Origin: Desulfobulbaceae bacterium
GTDB lineage: Bacteria > Desulfobacterota > Desulfobulbia > Desulfobulbales > SURF-16
NCBI GenBank assembly: GCA_020444175.1
Contig: JAHLLM010000054.1
Location: 1 to 32,513, forward strand
Reading direction: 5' to 3'
DNA: 32,513 bases
Below, one piece after another: positions 8,442 through 17,128 of the stretch. The notes under the pieces are model-generated. The model was not told the origin of the DNA. It saw only the letters and a list, made by a program, of their open reading frames with translations, and ran no database searches. Each line of letters opens with the position of its first letter. Positions within the stretch are counted from its first letter, which is position 1. Both the position numbers and the translations under genes were made by a program.

Positions 8442-8726
8442 ATGAATATTTCGAAAGAAGAAGTTGTTAAAGTAGCGCATCTTGCCCGCCTTGACCTTTC
8501 TGAGGGGGAGGTTGCGGAAATAACCGAACAGCTGGACCGGATTCTTGGGTACGTTGCCAAGCTCAACGAAATTAATACAGAAAACATAGAGCCCACCACC
8601 CATGCCCTGGCACTGCAGAATGCGTTTCGGGAGGATGAGGTGAAGCCTTCTCTGCCCCAGAATGAGTCTTTGGCAAATGCACCAAGGCAGAATGGCGAGG
8701 CCTTTGTTGTGCCGCGCATCATTTGA
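8442..8726 (+). CDS. gatC: Aspartyl/glutamyl-tRNA amidotransferase subunit C
   Basis: A 94-residue GatC, the small subunit that stabilises GatA and GatB in the GatCAB complex. That complex converts misacylated Glu-tRNA(Gln) or Asp-tRNA(Asn) to the correct amide. The N-terminal helix motif EVVKVAHLARLDLSEGEV and the C-terminal LRxDE-like stretch (FREDEVKPSL...NAPRQNGEAFVVPRII) are characteristic, and the length is normal. It begins 5 bases after the HD-GYP gene. gatA follows, but with a 140-base gap containing a long hairpin repeat. gatB is not in the window. Confidence 0.95.
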   Translation: MNISKEEVVKVAHLARLDLSEGEVAEITEQLDRILGYVAKLNEINTENIEPTTHALALQNAFREDEVKPSLPQNESLANAPRQNGEAFVVPRII

Positions 8727-8748
8727 AATAACGGGAGCCTCTTTTGAT

Positions 8749-8802
8749 CACAAAGGCACAGGGACAGGAGTTTGATGATTTTTGTGTCTTTGTGCCTTTG
8801 TG
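8749..8802. repeat. Long imperfect hairpin between gatC and gatA
   Basis: Inverted arms CACAAAGGCACA (8749-8760) and TGTGCCTTTGTG (8791-8802) are perfect over 12 bp and extend inward to 18 bp with two G-T pairs, leaving a loop of about 18 bases. The right arm is followed by GTTTTT, so on the plus strand it resembles a terminator or attenuator inside the gat operon. The right arm sits in a repetitive TTTGTGTCTTTGTGCCTTTGTG run that resembles a short repeat I remember seeing between genes in other genomes. Confidence 0.5.
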
Positions 8803-8866
8803 GTTTTTAAGTAAGGTGCCTAGACAATAAGCGATTTATGCGATCAGATCTCAAATCGAGGAAGAT

Positions 8867-10327
8867 ATGGATTTAAATGCGTTATCAATTCATGAATTAA
8901 ATGAGCTGCTCAAAAAGAAGGAAACCACGCCTTCGGCATTGACCGAGGCTGTTTTCAAGCGCATTGATGCCGTCGAAGAGCAGATTGGTGCTTTTATAAC
9001 CCTGAACAAGGACGAGGCATTTCGTCGGGCCGGGGAAGCAGATAAAAAAAGAGCAAGTGGCGATGGAGGCCCTCTGTGCGGCATTCCCCTTTCCATTAAG
9101 GATGTCCTCTGTACCAAAGGGCTGCGGACAACGGCCGGTTCTAAAATTCTTGAGCCGTTTGTGCCGCCTTATACAGCCACTGTGGTAGAAAAACTTGAAG
9201 ATGCAGGAGCGATTATTGTTGGAAAAGCGACCATGGATGAATTTGCCATGGGATCATCCAATGAGAACTGCGCCTATGGCGTGCCAAGAAACCCCTGGCA
9301 GCTTGACTCTATCTGCGGCGGATCGAGCGGCGGTTCCGCTGCTTCGGTGGCGGCGGACGAATGCATCGCCTCTCTTGGCTCTGATACGGGAGGATCGATT
9401 CGGCAGCCGGCATCGCACTGCGGTATAGTTGGGCTCAAGCCCACCTATGGCCGAGTTTCGCGTTTTGGGCTTCTGGCTTATGCCTCATCCCTTGATCAGG
9501 TCGGGCCGCTTACCAAGGATATTACCGACTGCGCCCTGATGCTGAATGTGATCAGCGGCTATGATTCAAAAGATTCCACTTCCGTTAACCGGGATGTGCC
9601 GGATTACTGCGACGCATTAGTCGATGGCCTGAATGGCATGACCATTGGTATTCCAAAGGAGTATTTCGGTGAAGGACTCGACTCCGAGGTGGAGGCGGCA
9701 GTCAGAAACGGCATAGAGAAATTAAAAGAAGCGGGAGCCCAGGTTCGAGAGGTCTCGCTGCCCCATACGGAATATGGCGTTGCCGCCTATTATCTCATTG
9801 CTCCTGCAGAGGCAAGTTCCAACCTGGCCCGTTACGACGGGGTAAAATACGGTATGCGGGATATGGAAGCGGAATTTCTTCAGGATATGTATAACCAGAC
9901 ACGCTCCAAGGGCTTTGGGGATGAGGTAAAAAGGCGTATTATCATGGGAACCTACGCCCTTTCATCCGGTTACTATGACGCCTATTACAAAAAGGCTTCA
10001 CAGGTGCGGACACTTATCGTCGAGGACTACAAGAAAGCTTTTGCCGAGTGCGATGTGCTGGTGTCCCCGGTTACGCCTTCGCCCGCCTGGAAGATCGGGG
10101 AAAAATGCAATGATCCGCTCAGTATGTACCTCTCCGATGTGCTGACTATTCCCGCTAATCTGGCAGGAATTCCCGGGCTTTCAGTGCCCTGTGGCATGAG
10201 TGATGAGGGGTTGCCCATCGGCTTGCAGATTCAGGCATCCCATTTTGATGAGGAAAAACTGCTCAGAGTGGGCTTTAATCTGGAAACCAGGCTTGACCTT
10301 GCAGGCAGTAAACCTCCTTTAAGTTAA
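8867..10327 (+). CDS. gatA: Aspartyl/glutamyl-tRNA amidotransferase subunit A
   Basis: A 486-residue amidase-signature protein, the glutaminase subunit of GatCAB, which releases ammonia for transamidation of misacylated tRNA. The Ser-cisSer-Lys triad is intact: K78 in [10 protein letters not shown]153 in [11 protein letters not shown], and nucleophile S177 in [12 protein letters not shown]. These positions are one residue off those of the well-studied S. aureus GatA. GAGGAAGAT gives a strong ribosome binding site, suggesting independent translation despite the hairpin upstream. hisC follows after 19 bases. No deviation from the family is seen. Confidence 0.97.
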   Translation: MDLNALSIHELNELLKKKETTPSALTEAVFKRIDAVEEQIGAFITLNKDEAFRRAGEADKKRASGDGGPLCGIPLSIKDVLCTKGLRTTAGSKILEPFVPPYTATVVEKLEDAGAIIVGKATMDEFAMGSSNENCAYGVPRNPWQLDSICGGSSGGSAASVAADECIASLGSDTGGSIRQPASHCGIVGLKPTYGRVSRFGLLAYASSLDQVGPLTKDITDCALMLNVISGYDSKDSTSVNRDVPDYCDALVDGLNGMTIGIPKEYFGEGLDSEVEAAVRNGIEKLKEAGAQVREVSLPHTEYGVAAYYLIAPAEASSNLARYDGVKYGMRDMEAEFLQDMYNQTRSKGFGDEVKRRIIMGTYALSSGYYDAYYKKASQVRTLIVEDYKKAFAECDVLVSPVTPSPAWKIGEKCNDPLSMYLSDVLTIPANLAGIPGLSVPCGMSDEGLPIGLQIQASHFDEEKLLRVGFNLETRLDLAGSKPPLS

Positions 10328-10346
10328 ATGATATTCGAAATAAACC

Positions 10347-11432
10347 ATGAAACTTTCAGTAAGCAAAAATATTGAAACCCTTATTCCGTATCCGCCGGGA
10401 AAGCCTTTAAAGGAGCTTGAGCGTGAATACGGTGTTACCGGCTCCATCAAAATGGCCTCAAACGAAAACTCCTGGGGGCCTTCTCCAAAGGCATTGCAGG
10501 CTATTGAGGACTCATTGACAAACCTGCATCGCTATCCTGACGGTAGCTGCTACTATCTTGGCCAGGCCTTGGCGAAAAAACTTGCGGTTCAGGAGCGGGA
10601 GCTCGTTTTTGGCAACGGTTCAAACGAAGTGATTGACCTTCTGGTCCGGGCCTTTATTTCATCAGGCGATGAAGTTATAACCAGCCATCCGTCATTTCTT
10701 GTCTATCAAACCATGGTTCAGGCTCGCGAGGGCGTCAACAGGGTTGTACCTTTAAAAAATATGCATCATGATCTTGAGTCGATTCTGGCTCAGGTTACAC
10801 CGCTTACCCGTCTTATTTTCCTTGATAACCCCAATAATCCAACGGGCACTATCTTTGGAAAGCAGGAGTTCGAAGGATTCCTGGAGTCACTTCCCGAGTC
10901 CGTGATTGTCGTTCTTGATGAGGCCTATGTCGATTTTGTCGATCCTGCCGTTCGCCTTGACGTGCGCAAGTATCTCCATAACCGTGTGCCGGTTGTGGGG
11001 CTACGTACCTTTTCAAAGGCCTATGGACTTGCAGGACTACGGGTCGGATTCGGCATTATGGCCGAGGAGATAGCGGGCTATCTGCACCGTGTGCGGCAGC
11101 CATTCAACGTCAATGAACTGGCTCAGGTTGCTGCTCTTGCCTGCCTTGAAGATGAAGAGCATTACCAGAAGACGCTTTCCGGAACCAGGAATGGAATCAA
11201 GTGGTTGACTGCTGAGATTGAAAAACTCGGTTGCCGTGTTTTTCCGACCCAGACGAATTTTTTTCTCGTTGACGTGGCTGGAGACTGCAAGGCACTTTAT
11301 GAAAAAATGCTGCACAAGGGAGTCATTATCCGGCCCATGAGTGCCTATGGCTACCCCACTTTTATACGGATCACTGCTGGTACAGAGGCCGAGAATGACC
11401 GGCTTGTAAAAACTCTTGCCGAGTGTTTGTGA
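10347..11432 (+). CDS. hisC: Histidinol-phosphate aminotransferase
   Basis: A 361-residue class I/II aminotransferase that makes histidinol phosphate from imidazole-acetol phosphate and glutamate in histidine synthesis. Family motifs are MASNENSWGPSP (37-48), HRYPDGSCYYLGQALA, FGNGSNEVIDLL (cofactor phosphate contact), DNPNNPTGT (160-168), DEAYVDF (191-197), and RTFSKAYGLAGLRVGFG with the PLP lysine at K224. No other his genes are adjacent; hisC followed by cmk is also found outside his operons elsewhere. The stop is 7 bases before cmk, implying co-transcription. Confidence 0.93.
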   Translation: MKLSVSKNIETLIPYPPGKPLKELEREYGVTGSIKMASNENSWGPSPKALQAIEDSLTNLHRYPDGSCYYLGQALAKKLAVQERELVFGNGSNEVIDLLVRAFISSGDEVITSHPSFLVYQTMVQAREGVNRVVPLKNMHHDLESILAQVTPLTRLIFLDNPNNPTGTIFGKQEFEGFLESLPESVIVVLDEAYVDFVDPAVRLDVRKYLHNRVPVVGLRTFSKAYGLAGLRVGFGIMAEEIAGYLHRVRQPFNVNELAQVAALACLEDEEHYQKTLSGTRNGIKWLTAEIEKLGCRVFPTQTNFFLVDVAGDCKALYEKMLHKGVIIRPMSAYGYPTFIRITAGTEAENDRLVKTLAECL

Positions 11433-11439
11433 GAAGAAA

Positions 11440-12117
11440 ATGGCTGCTTTGCCCAAAAATGAAATAATTACTATAGACGGCCCATCCGGCAGCGGCAAGA
11501 GTACGCTGAGCCGTTTGATTGCGTCCAGGCTGGGTTACACGTATCTTGATACAGGGGCCATGTACCGGGCCGTCGGATTTAAAGCCCGAAAAATGGGGAT
11601 AGATCTTGATGATGTGCAGGGGCTGGAAGGAGTGCTCGCAAATTTAGACCTGCAACTTGCTCCCGGACAGGGCGATACCAGAGTCCTCCTTGACCAGGAA
11701 GACATCAGCGATGCAATTCGCACGGCAGAGATGGGACTTGTTGCCTCCCAGGTATCGGCTCAACCTGTCGTACGGCGTAAACTTACCCAAATGCAGCAGG
11801 CAATGGGGGCAAAGGGAATGGTCGTTGCCGAGGGAAGGGATACCGGCACCGTGGTTTTTCCTGAAGCAAGACATAAGTTTTATCTTGATGCAACTCCAGC
11901 GGAAAGAGCAAGGCGACGCTGTGAGCAGTTGCGTGAGAAGGGCCAGCAGGCCGATGAGGAGGAAATACTGCAGCAGATTATAGAACGTGATGACAATGAT
12001 TCATCTCGGACAGTTGCCCCTTTAAAGGCCGCAGAGGATGCCTGTATAATAGATTCTTCCAAGATGACTGTTGATCAAGTTTTGGTATTTATTCTGGAAA
12101 AGGTTGAAAATTTATAA
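11440..12117 (+). CDS. cmk: Cytidylate kinase
   Basis: A 225-residue P-loop kinase phosphorylating CMP and dCMP with ATP. The nucleotide loop GPSGSGKS is at 14-21, TYLDTGAMYRAVG is the CMP-side substrate motif, and VVAEGRDTGTVVFP plus RARRRCEQL form the substrate and lid regions, all canonical. The start is the ATG at 11440, just after hisC, with GAGAAGA upstream; the frame opens earlier inside hisC. In many bacteria cmk is followed by rpsA; here a PilZ gene follows instead. Confidence 0.96.
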   Translation: MAALPKNEIITIDGPSGSGKSTLSRLIASRLGYTYLDTGAMYRAVGFKARKMGIDLDDVQGLEGVLANLDLQLAPGQGDTRVLLDQEDISDAIRTAEMGLVASQVSAQPVVRRKLTQMQQAMGAKGMVVAEGRDTGTVVFPEARHKFYLDATPAERARRRCEQLREKGQQADEEEILQQIIERDDNDSSRTVAPLKAAEDACIIDSSKMTVDQVLVFILEKVENL

Positions 12118-12214
12118 AAAAACATCCAGAATAAGTCAAGGCAGCACATGTAACATCCATCAATTCGAGTCAGGATGTGATAGATTCCTCTTAAGATTGC
12201 CAGGGTGAAAAGCA

Positions 12215-12559
12215 ATGACGAAGTCACGAGTTTTAAAACGCCATCATCTGATATATTACCTGGAAGTACATGATCACGAAACGGAAAAGCTATTGGGCCA
12301 TCTGGTTGACATAACAACCCGCGGTATAAAACTGATCAGCAAAGAAAAGATTGAGCTTAACAGGACCTTTATTCTGAAATTAATTCTGCCGGAGGGATAT
12401 TTCAATCAGAGAGAAATTCATTTTGAAGGGAAAAGTCTCTGGTCTTCTAATGATGTTAATCCGGATTTTTTCGATACCGGTTTTGAAGTAACAAGTCTTT
12501 CAACGGAAGAGAGAAAAATTATCCGTAAAATGATTGAGCAGATTGGTTTCAATTATTAA
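12215..12559 (+). CDS. Small PilZ domain protein
   Basis: A 114-residue single-domain PilZ protein, predicted to bind c-di-GMP. The RxxxR arm is at R5-R9 (RVLKR) and the second motif is DITTRG, with threonine where serine is usual. Strands and a C-terminal helix (TEERKIIRKMIEQI) complete a minimal PilZ fold. There is no membrane segment or extra domain, so it probably acts as a diffusible adaptor. The ribosome binding site is weak (AGGGTGAAAA). It lies 97 bases after cmk. The gap holds an inverted repeat, ACATCC/GGATGT, that could affect transcription between the genes. Confidence 0.85.
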   Translation: MTKSRVLKRHHLIYYLEVHDHETEKLLGHLVDITTRGIKLISKEKIELNRTFILKLILPEGYFNQREIHFEGKSLWSSNDVNPDFFDTGFEVTSLSTEERKIIRKMIEQIGFNY

Positions 12560-12561
12560 GG

Positions 12562-12622
12562 GGCTGCTGAAAAACGTAACGACCGCCGCAGAGACTTCGA
12601 GCGCAGTACTTTTTCAACAGCC
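12562..12622. repeat. MITE/REP-like element with terminal inverted repeats
   Basis: A 61-base element directly after the PilZ stop. Its ends GGCTGCTGAAAAA and TTTTTCAACAGCC are inverted repeats matching at 12 of 13 positions. The middle is GC-richer (GACCGCCGCAGAGACTTCGAGCGCAG). Part of it, TTCGAGCGCAGT..TTTTTCAAC, recurs with changes at 19891-19912. No transposase is present. It may also fold as a transcript hairpin between the PilZ gene and the convergent yedF. Confidence 0.5.
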
Positions 12623-12719
12623 TGTGAGTGGCTTAGGGTTATTTTCCTGTATAAGGTGGCAGGGCTCTTCAAAGAGGCTTATAAAAAAACAGGCCGTATC
12701 TTTTATAAAACCCTCCTCT

Positions 12720-13328
12720 TTACGGGGTGAGCACCTTTGGCGCCTTGGCGAGAATATCAAGAATTGTAAACATGTTGGAGACCGACCCCACCTGTAATTT
12801 GTCTTTAATCTTGAAAAAATCCAGGCAAGTGCCACAGGCCAGGACTTCGATATTCATTTTTTCCAGCTCCTGAAGATGATCTAATACGGAAGCCCCTTCC
12901 ACTGCCAGTTTCACTGCTGAGTTCACAAGAACAATGTGTGAAATATCATTGGCAAAATGACTGAGTGTCTCAACGTAGGCCCCCATCAGAATTGCACCAA
13001 GTTCATCATCGCCTTTTCCAAGAAATTCCGACGAGAGGTAAAGTGCGATTCCTTTTTTAGACGGTAGATCGCACTCAATGATAGGTTCTTCGCTTACAGC
13101 GCCACCTTCTCCCCTGGAGATGTGCAGGTTGTAAAATCCATTTTTCCCAGAAATTGTCACCTCATGCCCCTGGCTTTCAGCAAATCTCTGTACATTTGAA
13201 CATGACGCTTCATTGTCAACGGTAACCAGCAATTCAGACTCCGTCATTTCCGCTAAGGCATCTTTTGTCAGTATAACCGGTTGCGGACAGTTCAGTCCGG
13301 TGCAATCCAGCTTTTTCATATGTTCCAT
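12720..13328 (-). CDS. yedF: Sulfurtransferase-like selenium metabolism protein YedF
   Basis: A 202-residue two-domain protein. Residues 1-75 are a TusA-like domain with the CPxP motif (C14-P-Q-P17 in LDCTGLNCPQPVILTK). Residues 90-202 are a DsrE-like domain with C165 and C168 in LACGTCLDFF. This fusion is the YedF family, found mainly in selenium-using bacteria and thought to handle sulfur or selenium persulfides. The ATG at 13328 has GGAG eight bases upstream; the frame opens further up at a TTG. It is divergent from a LysR regulator that is a usual partner. No selD, selA or selenoprotein was found in the window. Confidence 0.88.
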   Translation of the reverse strand: MEHMKKLDCTGLNCPQPVILTKDALAEMTESELLVTVDNEASCSNVQRFAESQGHEVTISGKNGFYNLHISRGEGGAVSEEPIIECDLPSKKGIALYLSSEFLGKGDDELGAILMGAYVETLSHFANDISHIVLVNSAVKLAVEGASVLDHLQELEKMNIEVLACGTCLDFFKIKDKLQVGSVSNMFTILDILAKAPKVLTP

Positions 13329-13405
13329 AAGAGTATCTCCAGATAAATTGTTCATAGCTAATGACAATTTATGGAAAATAGTCTAATATTTCAAATAGGA
13401 AATAA

Positions 13406-13429
13406 CTATAAAAATGGGAATACTTATAG
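13406..13429. promoter_or_regulatory. Candidate LysR operator between yedF and its regulator
   Basis: A perfect inverted repeat CTATAA-N12-TTATAG lies 16 bases before the LysR start and 78 bases from the yedF start. LysR regulators usually bind interrupted dyads of this size in divergent promoters, often with autoregulation. The assignment is from position and symmetry only. Confidence 0.4.
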
Positions 13430-13444
13430 GCGGAGCGTGACACA

Positions 13445-14320
13445 ATGGATATCCACCAATTACGAATTTTCACATCAGTCTACCGGAACAGAAGTTTTTC
13501 AAAGGCATCTGAGCAGCTGTTTATCAGTCAACCGACCATCAGTGAACATATCAAAAATCTGGAAAAAGGCCTGGGGTGCACACTTTTCGATAGGCTGGGC
13601 AGGCGAATAGAACCGACAAACGAGGCACACCTTATTTTCCCGAAAGCAATGCAGCTTATCGAGGATATGGCGAAAATAAGAAATATACTGGATGAAAGAA
13701 AGAGAAAAATTAAAGGAAAACTTCTCATAGGGGCAAGTACAATTCCTGGTAATTATATGCTGCCGCTTCTTGCCACACAGTTTCGCGAACTATATCCGGA
13801 TGTTTTTTTTGAAATTGTCATAGCGGACACCCGAAAAATCACAGATATGCTCGTGAACCATGACTTTTTCATGGGGGTGGTTGGGGCCGACATGGAACCA
13901 AAGGTGCTTCATTATGAGTCATTTCAGAATGATGAACTGGTTTTTGCAGGGGCGCCGAAGTTTTTCAGCAATCTGAAGTCTATTGAGGAAAAGATGTATA
14001 CAATACCTTTTCTGCTTCGGGAAGAGGGGTCTGGAACACGCAAGACAATGGAAGATTTTCTGCGTAAAATGAGTATCAAGTTAAAAAAGATGAATGTGGT
14101 TGCTGTATTGGGCTCCACAGACTCTGTTAAACAGGCTTTGAAGGCGGGTCTTGGCACTTCAATTCTGTCGAGGCGTGCAATAAAGGAAGAACTTGAGAAT
14201 GGGACGCTGACTGAAGTGAGACTGGGAGAATCCATGCAGCGTTCATTTTATATCGCGACCCATAAAAAGCGGACTCTGCCGAGTCACTATTCTGCATTTC
14301 TTGAATTTCTCAAAAATTGA
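13445..14320 (+). CDS. LysR family regulator, selenium-metabolism associated
   Basis: A 291-residue LysR-type transcription factor. Residues 1-60 form the winged HTH (MDIHQLRIFTSVYRNRSFSKASEQLFISQPTISEHIKNLE, shown here as start and fold only). A linker helix leads to a periplasmic-binding-like effector domain from about residue 90 (KLLIGASTIPGNYMLP) with a REEGSGTRKTMEDFL segment as expected in the family. It is divergent from yedF with 116 bases between starts, which holds a dyad. This LysR/yedF pairing is known from selenium-using bacteria. The effector is unknown. Confidence 0.9.
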   Translation: MDIHQLRIFTSVYRNRSFSKASEQLFISQPTISEHIKNLEKGLGCTLFDRLGRRIEPTNEAHLIFPKAMQLIEDMAKIRNILDERKRKIKGKLLIGASTIPGNYMLPLLATQFRELYPDVFFEIVIADTRKITDMLVNHDFFMGVVGADMEPKVLHYESFQNDELVFAGAPKFFSNLKSIEEKMYTIPFLLREEGSGTRKTMEDFLRKMSIKLKKMNVVAVLGSTDSVKQALKAGLGTSILSRRAIKEELENGTLTEVRLGESMQRSFYIATHKKRTLPSHYSAFLEFLKN

Positions 14321-14427
14321 TGGAGTCGGGAAAAGTCCTGAAGCTGACCAGTCGTTAACTCAATATCAACAAGAGCGAGGTGTACCGCCGGGAGACAACC
14401 GGTTTTTTTGAGCGGGAACGTCCAAAA

Positions 14428-16377
14428 TTAATACTCTTCCCTGTTCCACATTTCGGGGCTGAAACTGACCACCTTGTTCCTGCCGGAATCCTTGGCCTGA
14501 TAAAGGGCAACATCGGCAAACTTGATAGCCTCCCAGAACCCATCGGTATCGCCTGGGAATTCACTTACACCTATACTCACCGTTTTCTTCAGTGTTCCGT
14601 CAGGGACGTTTATTGTGGTTGACTCCATGGTTCTACGGATTTTTTCAGCCAAATCAACAATATCCTTCTTGGCTTTTACGTCAATGAGCAGCACGATAAA
14701 TTCTTCACCGCCATAGCGAATAACCATATCGGATTCCCGGACGCAGCTCTTGAGGACTTCTGCTGTCTTAATCAGAACAATATCGCCTGTTTCATGACCA
14801 TAGTTGTCATTGACTTCCTTAAAGAAATCCATATCGCACATGAGGATGCCAACACTGCTTTCACGACGCAGTGTGCTGGCCACAAGTGTATTTGTGTACG
14901 ATTCAAGGAAACGCCTGTTGTAGAGATCTGTCATTGGATCCCTGAGGGTGGTTTCCTGCAGAGCGGATGCGAAACGTTTTGCCTCAATAACCGGAGTTGC
15001 CTCCTTGATATATCGAGTGGCTCTCTTAACCCTGTTTTCAAAAAGTTCGCGGCTTTCAGCAGGGTTCCTCTTGTCGTAAAGGAATTGTACAATCCCGACC
15101 ACTCGCCCGTTGGCAATCATCGGAATACAGTGGTGCTCCATGCGGTCTGAATGCGGGAATTGTTTGCAAATATATGGAAATTCAAGGGAAGAGATTGGGT
15201 GCCCGGTTCGTTTGGCCCGGCAAAAGTTGGAATCATCAAGAATCTCAGGGCTGCAGACGTCTTCATAATTAGTTGCATAGGCGACGGACATATTATTCTT
15301 GCTGCCGGTAAGCTCATAGATGAACAATTTGCTCATGCGATACCGTTCAAGCAACAGGTTTGCCAGCCGTTGGTTGACTTCGGTGGTGGATTCTTCTTCT
15401 TCGATAACCGCCTTAAAGGAGTTAAGGCTAAAAATATTATCGACGACCGTATTGAGTTGATGGGCAAGTTGACCAACTTCATCATTACTTTTCACCTCAA
15501 TTCGCTGAGCAAGATCACCTTCTCCCTTGGCGATAATTTTTATTTTTTCCAGTATATTACGCAAGGGGATAACGATAATCATTATGTAAAGTATGGTGGC
15601 GACGGTGAGCACTGCGGCAATTATAAAGCCAATCCAGATGGAACGGCTTCTTGAGGTGCTGATGATATTGGCCAGTTCCTTAAACTCCTCATTGTTTTGA
15701 CTGTTGATCTGGACGGTCAGAGCAATGACCAGTTCGTAGACTTCATTGAGGCTGTCAAGCAGGTCCTCAAGCCGTTCGGCTTTTTCAGTCTCCGGGCCGT
15801 TTTCCAGCATAAAATCGATAAATTTCTGGTTGGACTGGTTAAGCAGGTCGTATTCATCTTTAATATCAGCTATCAATTCCTTTATCTGGGGATCTTGCGC
15901 AGCTTCAACGGTAAAAACATCAAGGGTCTGCTTGGACACCTTGGCCACATCGAGCACAGGCCCTCCTTCCTGCAGAGCAAGGATCATCCTCCGCATATCG
16001 GCGAGTCTCTGCTGATTGGCAACGACATTCGTGTCGTTGCGTTCAAGTTCGTCGGCGTTCAGGATATGTAACAGGGAGATTTTAAAACCGTTGATACAGC
16101 GGAGGATATATTGACTTATCTTATACTCGGGAATGGAGACAGCTTTAATCACATGGTTACGGTTGTCGATCTTTTTCAAAGCGACTGTATTGAGCACAAT
16201 CACCAGGGTAAATCCGAGCAAAGAAACTACAAGCATGCCTATTAATTTGCCTGTAATACTGGTGTTTAAGCATTTTTGAATAAAACAGCCCGGAAAGCTT
16301 TCAGCGGAACAATGGAAAAGTCCGAGAATGTTAAATTTTCCGCCAGATGCGTGTGTTTTGTTGTCGGGTGTGCTCAT
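14428..16377 (-). CDS. Membrane diguanylate cyclase with HAMP, Cys-GAF and GGDEF domains
   Basis: A 649-residue inner-membrane enzyme making c-di-GMP from two GTP. Transmembrane segments near 42-66 and 246-270 enclose a mostly helical periplasmic sensor of about 180 residues. HAMP (271-320) is followed by a GAF-like domain (about 322-466) and GGDEF (about 475-645). The active site is GGEEF (556-560), an active variant. RESD (547-550) lies exactly five residues upstream, so the inhibitory I-site is present. The GAF domain has C375, C386, C404 and C417, a cysteine pattern recurring in GAF domains of other signalling proteins, perhaps redox or metal related. The N-terminal 41 residues before the first membrane helix have three further cysteines. 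It stands alone, its 3' end facing the LysR gene. Confidence 0.93.
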   Translation of the reverse strand: MSTPDNKTHASGGKFNILGLFHCSAESFPGCFIQKCLNTSITGKLIGMLVVSLLGFTLVIVLNTVALKKIDNRNHVIKAVSIPEYKISQYILRCINGFKISLLHILNADELERNDTNVVANQQRLADMRRMILALQEGGPVLDVAKVSKQTLDVFTVEAAQDPQIKELIADIKDEYDLLNQSNQKFIDFMLENGPETEKAERLEDLLDSLNEVYELVIALTVQINSQNNEEFKELANIISTSRSRSIWIGFIIAAVLTVATILYIMIIVIPLRNILEKIKIIAKGEGDLAQRIEVKSNDEVGQLAHQLNTVVDNIFSLNSFKAVIEEEESTTEVNQRLANLLLERYRMSKLFIYELTGSKNNMSVAYATNYEDVCSPEILDDSNFCRAKRTGHPISSLEFPYICKQFPHSDRMEHHCIPMIANGRVVGIVQFLYDKRNPAESRELFENRVKRATRYIKEATPVIEAKRFASALQETTLRDPMTDLYNRRFLESYTNTLVASTLRRESSVGILMCDMDFFKEVNDNYGHETGDIVLIKTAEVLKSCVRESDMVIRYGGEEFIVLLIDVKAKKDIVDLAEKIRRTMESTTINVPDGTLKKTVSIGVSEFPGDTDGFWEAIKFADVALYQAKDSGRNKVVSFSPEMWNREEY

Positions 16378-17128
16378 GTGCTTCTCAGTGTATATTTTTA
16401 TTAATATATTCGATAGGTTTATTCTAATTTTTTTATTATCTAAATTTTTTTTTGGAGTGTCAAGGACTGATTCCCCTCAGCATTTAATCGTTTGTTCAGT
16501 ATGGTATACGCATGGGAATGGGAAAAAGGGCGGATTGTTTTGAGGGCACTCTGTAAAACATGCATTTTGGTTATATTTTTTTGAACGAAATCTATTAATA
16601 AAGAGCGGTTTTGATGTTGCAATTTCGTGTTATGATTTTTTCTTAAATCATGAGCATGGAAAGAGAAGAGCATTAAAAAGAATATCTTTCAGCCTGACTC
16701 CTTATATGTCCATATTGTGTCAATCATTGCAGTTTCCTGGAGTTATATATCTTTAAAGCGTACGGTTTTAAAGGGCGATGCGTAATATATTATGTTTTAT
16801 TTTGGGAATTTTAAAAAAGATAAACCCGTCTTTATGTGTTAGGGGGATTTACGTTTTCAAACCAAGGTTAATGGGTGTTTATTCATTTCATATAAAGAGG
16901 TTGAAATGGGAATAAGGGATGTTGCTTTTGATTATGGTGATAATTCTGTGTTAGGTGTGGTTAATTGCCGCATTTTGTTTGTTGATTAATTACTTCTTTA
17001 TAAGCTTGGAAATATCTGCATATAATAAATAAACTATTTACCTTCACTGAGGTGATTTGCAGTAAATAGAGTATGATAATATTGAATTGAATTATTAATC
17101 AGTGACTAACAATCGCAAGGAGAGATTT
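16378..17128. promoter_or_regulatory. Long AT-rich divergent intergenic region
   Basis: About 750 AT-rich bases between the diguanylate cyclase and the PstS-like gene. No convincing full-length gene is seen. Contents: an inverted repeat CTATTTAC/GTAAATAG (17034-17041 and 17062-17069) enclosing TCAC-TGAG-GTGA, about 60 bases before the PstS-like start; and a 27-codon open frame at 16906-16989 with a good ribosome binding site (AAGAGG, 5-base spacing) that could be a leader peptide or chance. The length suggests complex regulation or a decayed gene. Confidence 0.4.

Noticed and set aside
12534-12797. Plus-strand frame of 87 codons after the PilZ gene
   Set aside because: It runs through the MITE-like repeat and the 3' end of yedF; no ribosome binding site or motif.
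15151-16071. Long plus-strand frames within the diguanylate cyclase
   Set aside because: They are antisense to well-conserved HAMP, GAF and periplasmic regions and have no protein-like features.
16440-16673. Minus-strand frame of 77 codons in the long AT-rich gap
   Set aside because: AT-rich, low-complexity, no ribosome binding site and no recognisable features.
17006-17021. Sigma-54 promoter before the PstS-like gene
   Set aside because: The GG and GC elements are 8 bases apart rather than the required 10.
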